Positions 63,772 to 64,000 of a DNA stretch of 64,000 nucleotides are shown here, in pieces. The notes under the pieces are model-generated. The model saw nothing but the letters and a program-made list of their open reading frames with translations. It was not told the DNA's origin and ran no database searches. The position numbers and the translations under genes were made by a program. Each line of letters opens with the position of its first letter. Position 1 is the first letter of the stretch. This DNA comes from Coccinella septempunctata (lineage: Eukaryota; Arthropoda; Insecta; Coleoptera; Coccinellidae), in NCBI RefSeq assembly GCF_907165205.1, contig NC_058198.1, positions 20,459,240 through 20,523,239 on the forward strand. The letters run 5' to 3'.

Positions 63772-64000
63772 CACAGGGTGTTTCACAAGTTAACGGACAA
63801 ACGAAAACCGTGAATAGAGGGCAAAAACACCTCATATGTATGTCTTAGCCATTCCGTCTCCGATATACAGAGGAGTTTATTCAAATTTCCCGAATTTTCG
63901 TTCGGCTATAACTCCAAATATTTTAGTTGGATTCGGCTAAAAATTCATTATCCGCTTAAACTTGTAAGTTTCAATAAAACAGAACATTAAAAGTTGACGA
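63772..64000. mobile_element. Left arm of a long-inverted-repeat mariner-like element (window end)
   Basis: Starts CACAGGGTGTTTCACAAG after TA and aligns with 50101-50345. It continues past the window. Because both copies of repeat R carry the same insertion at the same point, the element was already present before repeat R was duplicated. Confidence 0.75.

Overview
The window is animal repeat DNA, most likely from an insect. It is AT-rich, shows GT-AG introns, and carries transposon families typical of insect genomes; a beetle is plausible but cannot be proved from this sequence. I find no host gene. Every recognisable protein belongs to a mobile element, and many elements are inserted inside others.

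The main theme is a family of one-ORF non-LTR retrotransposons of the R4/Dong type. Each has an N-terminal Myb-like motif, a reverse transcriptase (RT), a CCHC knuckle and a C-terminal restriction-like endonuclease. They lie in (TA)n microsatellites. Eight copies from at least five lineages are present: A1 (1113-4810), B1 (5163-7420), B2 (7974-10222), E (10392-12127), C (12128-20573, split by element D), A2 (24749-28489), F (34277-36810) and G (47370-48497). A1 and A2 are intact, about 3.66 kb long and look identical, so the family has moved very recently. (TA)n flanks at least one end of every copy and both ends of most. The tracts also hold a young Gypsy LTR element and a Tc1-like MITE.

Layout: 1-872 is a short RT fragment plus the left part of dispersed repeat R. 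872-20633 is a pile of TA-nested R4-like copies, with a CR1/L2-like element (D) inside copy C. 20634-24721 holds a 5'-truncated Penelope-like element (RT plus GIY-YIG nuclease), two hammerhead-ribozyme-like motifs and a Tc1-type MITE. 24721-28575 is A2. 28576-34135 has no gene, only transposase relics, a third hammerhead-like motif and repeats. 34136-41864 is copy F followed by a complete Gypsy element with nearly identical LTRs. 42186-46827 is a lightly decayed PIF/Harbinger transposon whose two divergent, intron-containing genes (Myb-like and HARBI1 nuclease) each carry one in-frame stop. Its Myb gene is split by a Jockey-like insert with a 12-bp target duplication. 47201-48523 is copy G. 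48524-54500 is the right part of repeat R, a long-inverted-repeat mariner-like element with a nested MITE, and a tandem duplication. 54666-61075 is a nearly full-length I-clade retrotransposon split by a 955-bp insert with inverted ends and a fourth hammerhead-like motif. 61458-64000 is an uninterrupted copy of repeat R.

Strongest signals for follow-up: TA-microsatellite-targeted R4-like elements with an identical pair of copies; four hammerhead-like motifs with matching stems and self-complementary stem III; perfect inverted repeats centred on (TA)n at 7462-7605 and 47201-47282; and internal replacement or interruption of coding sequence by (TA)n in copy E. TA tracts are prone to misassembly, so the structural claims at 4.8-12 kb need long-read support.
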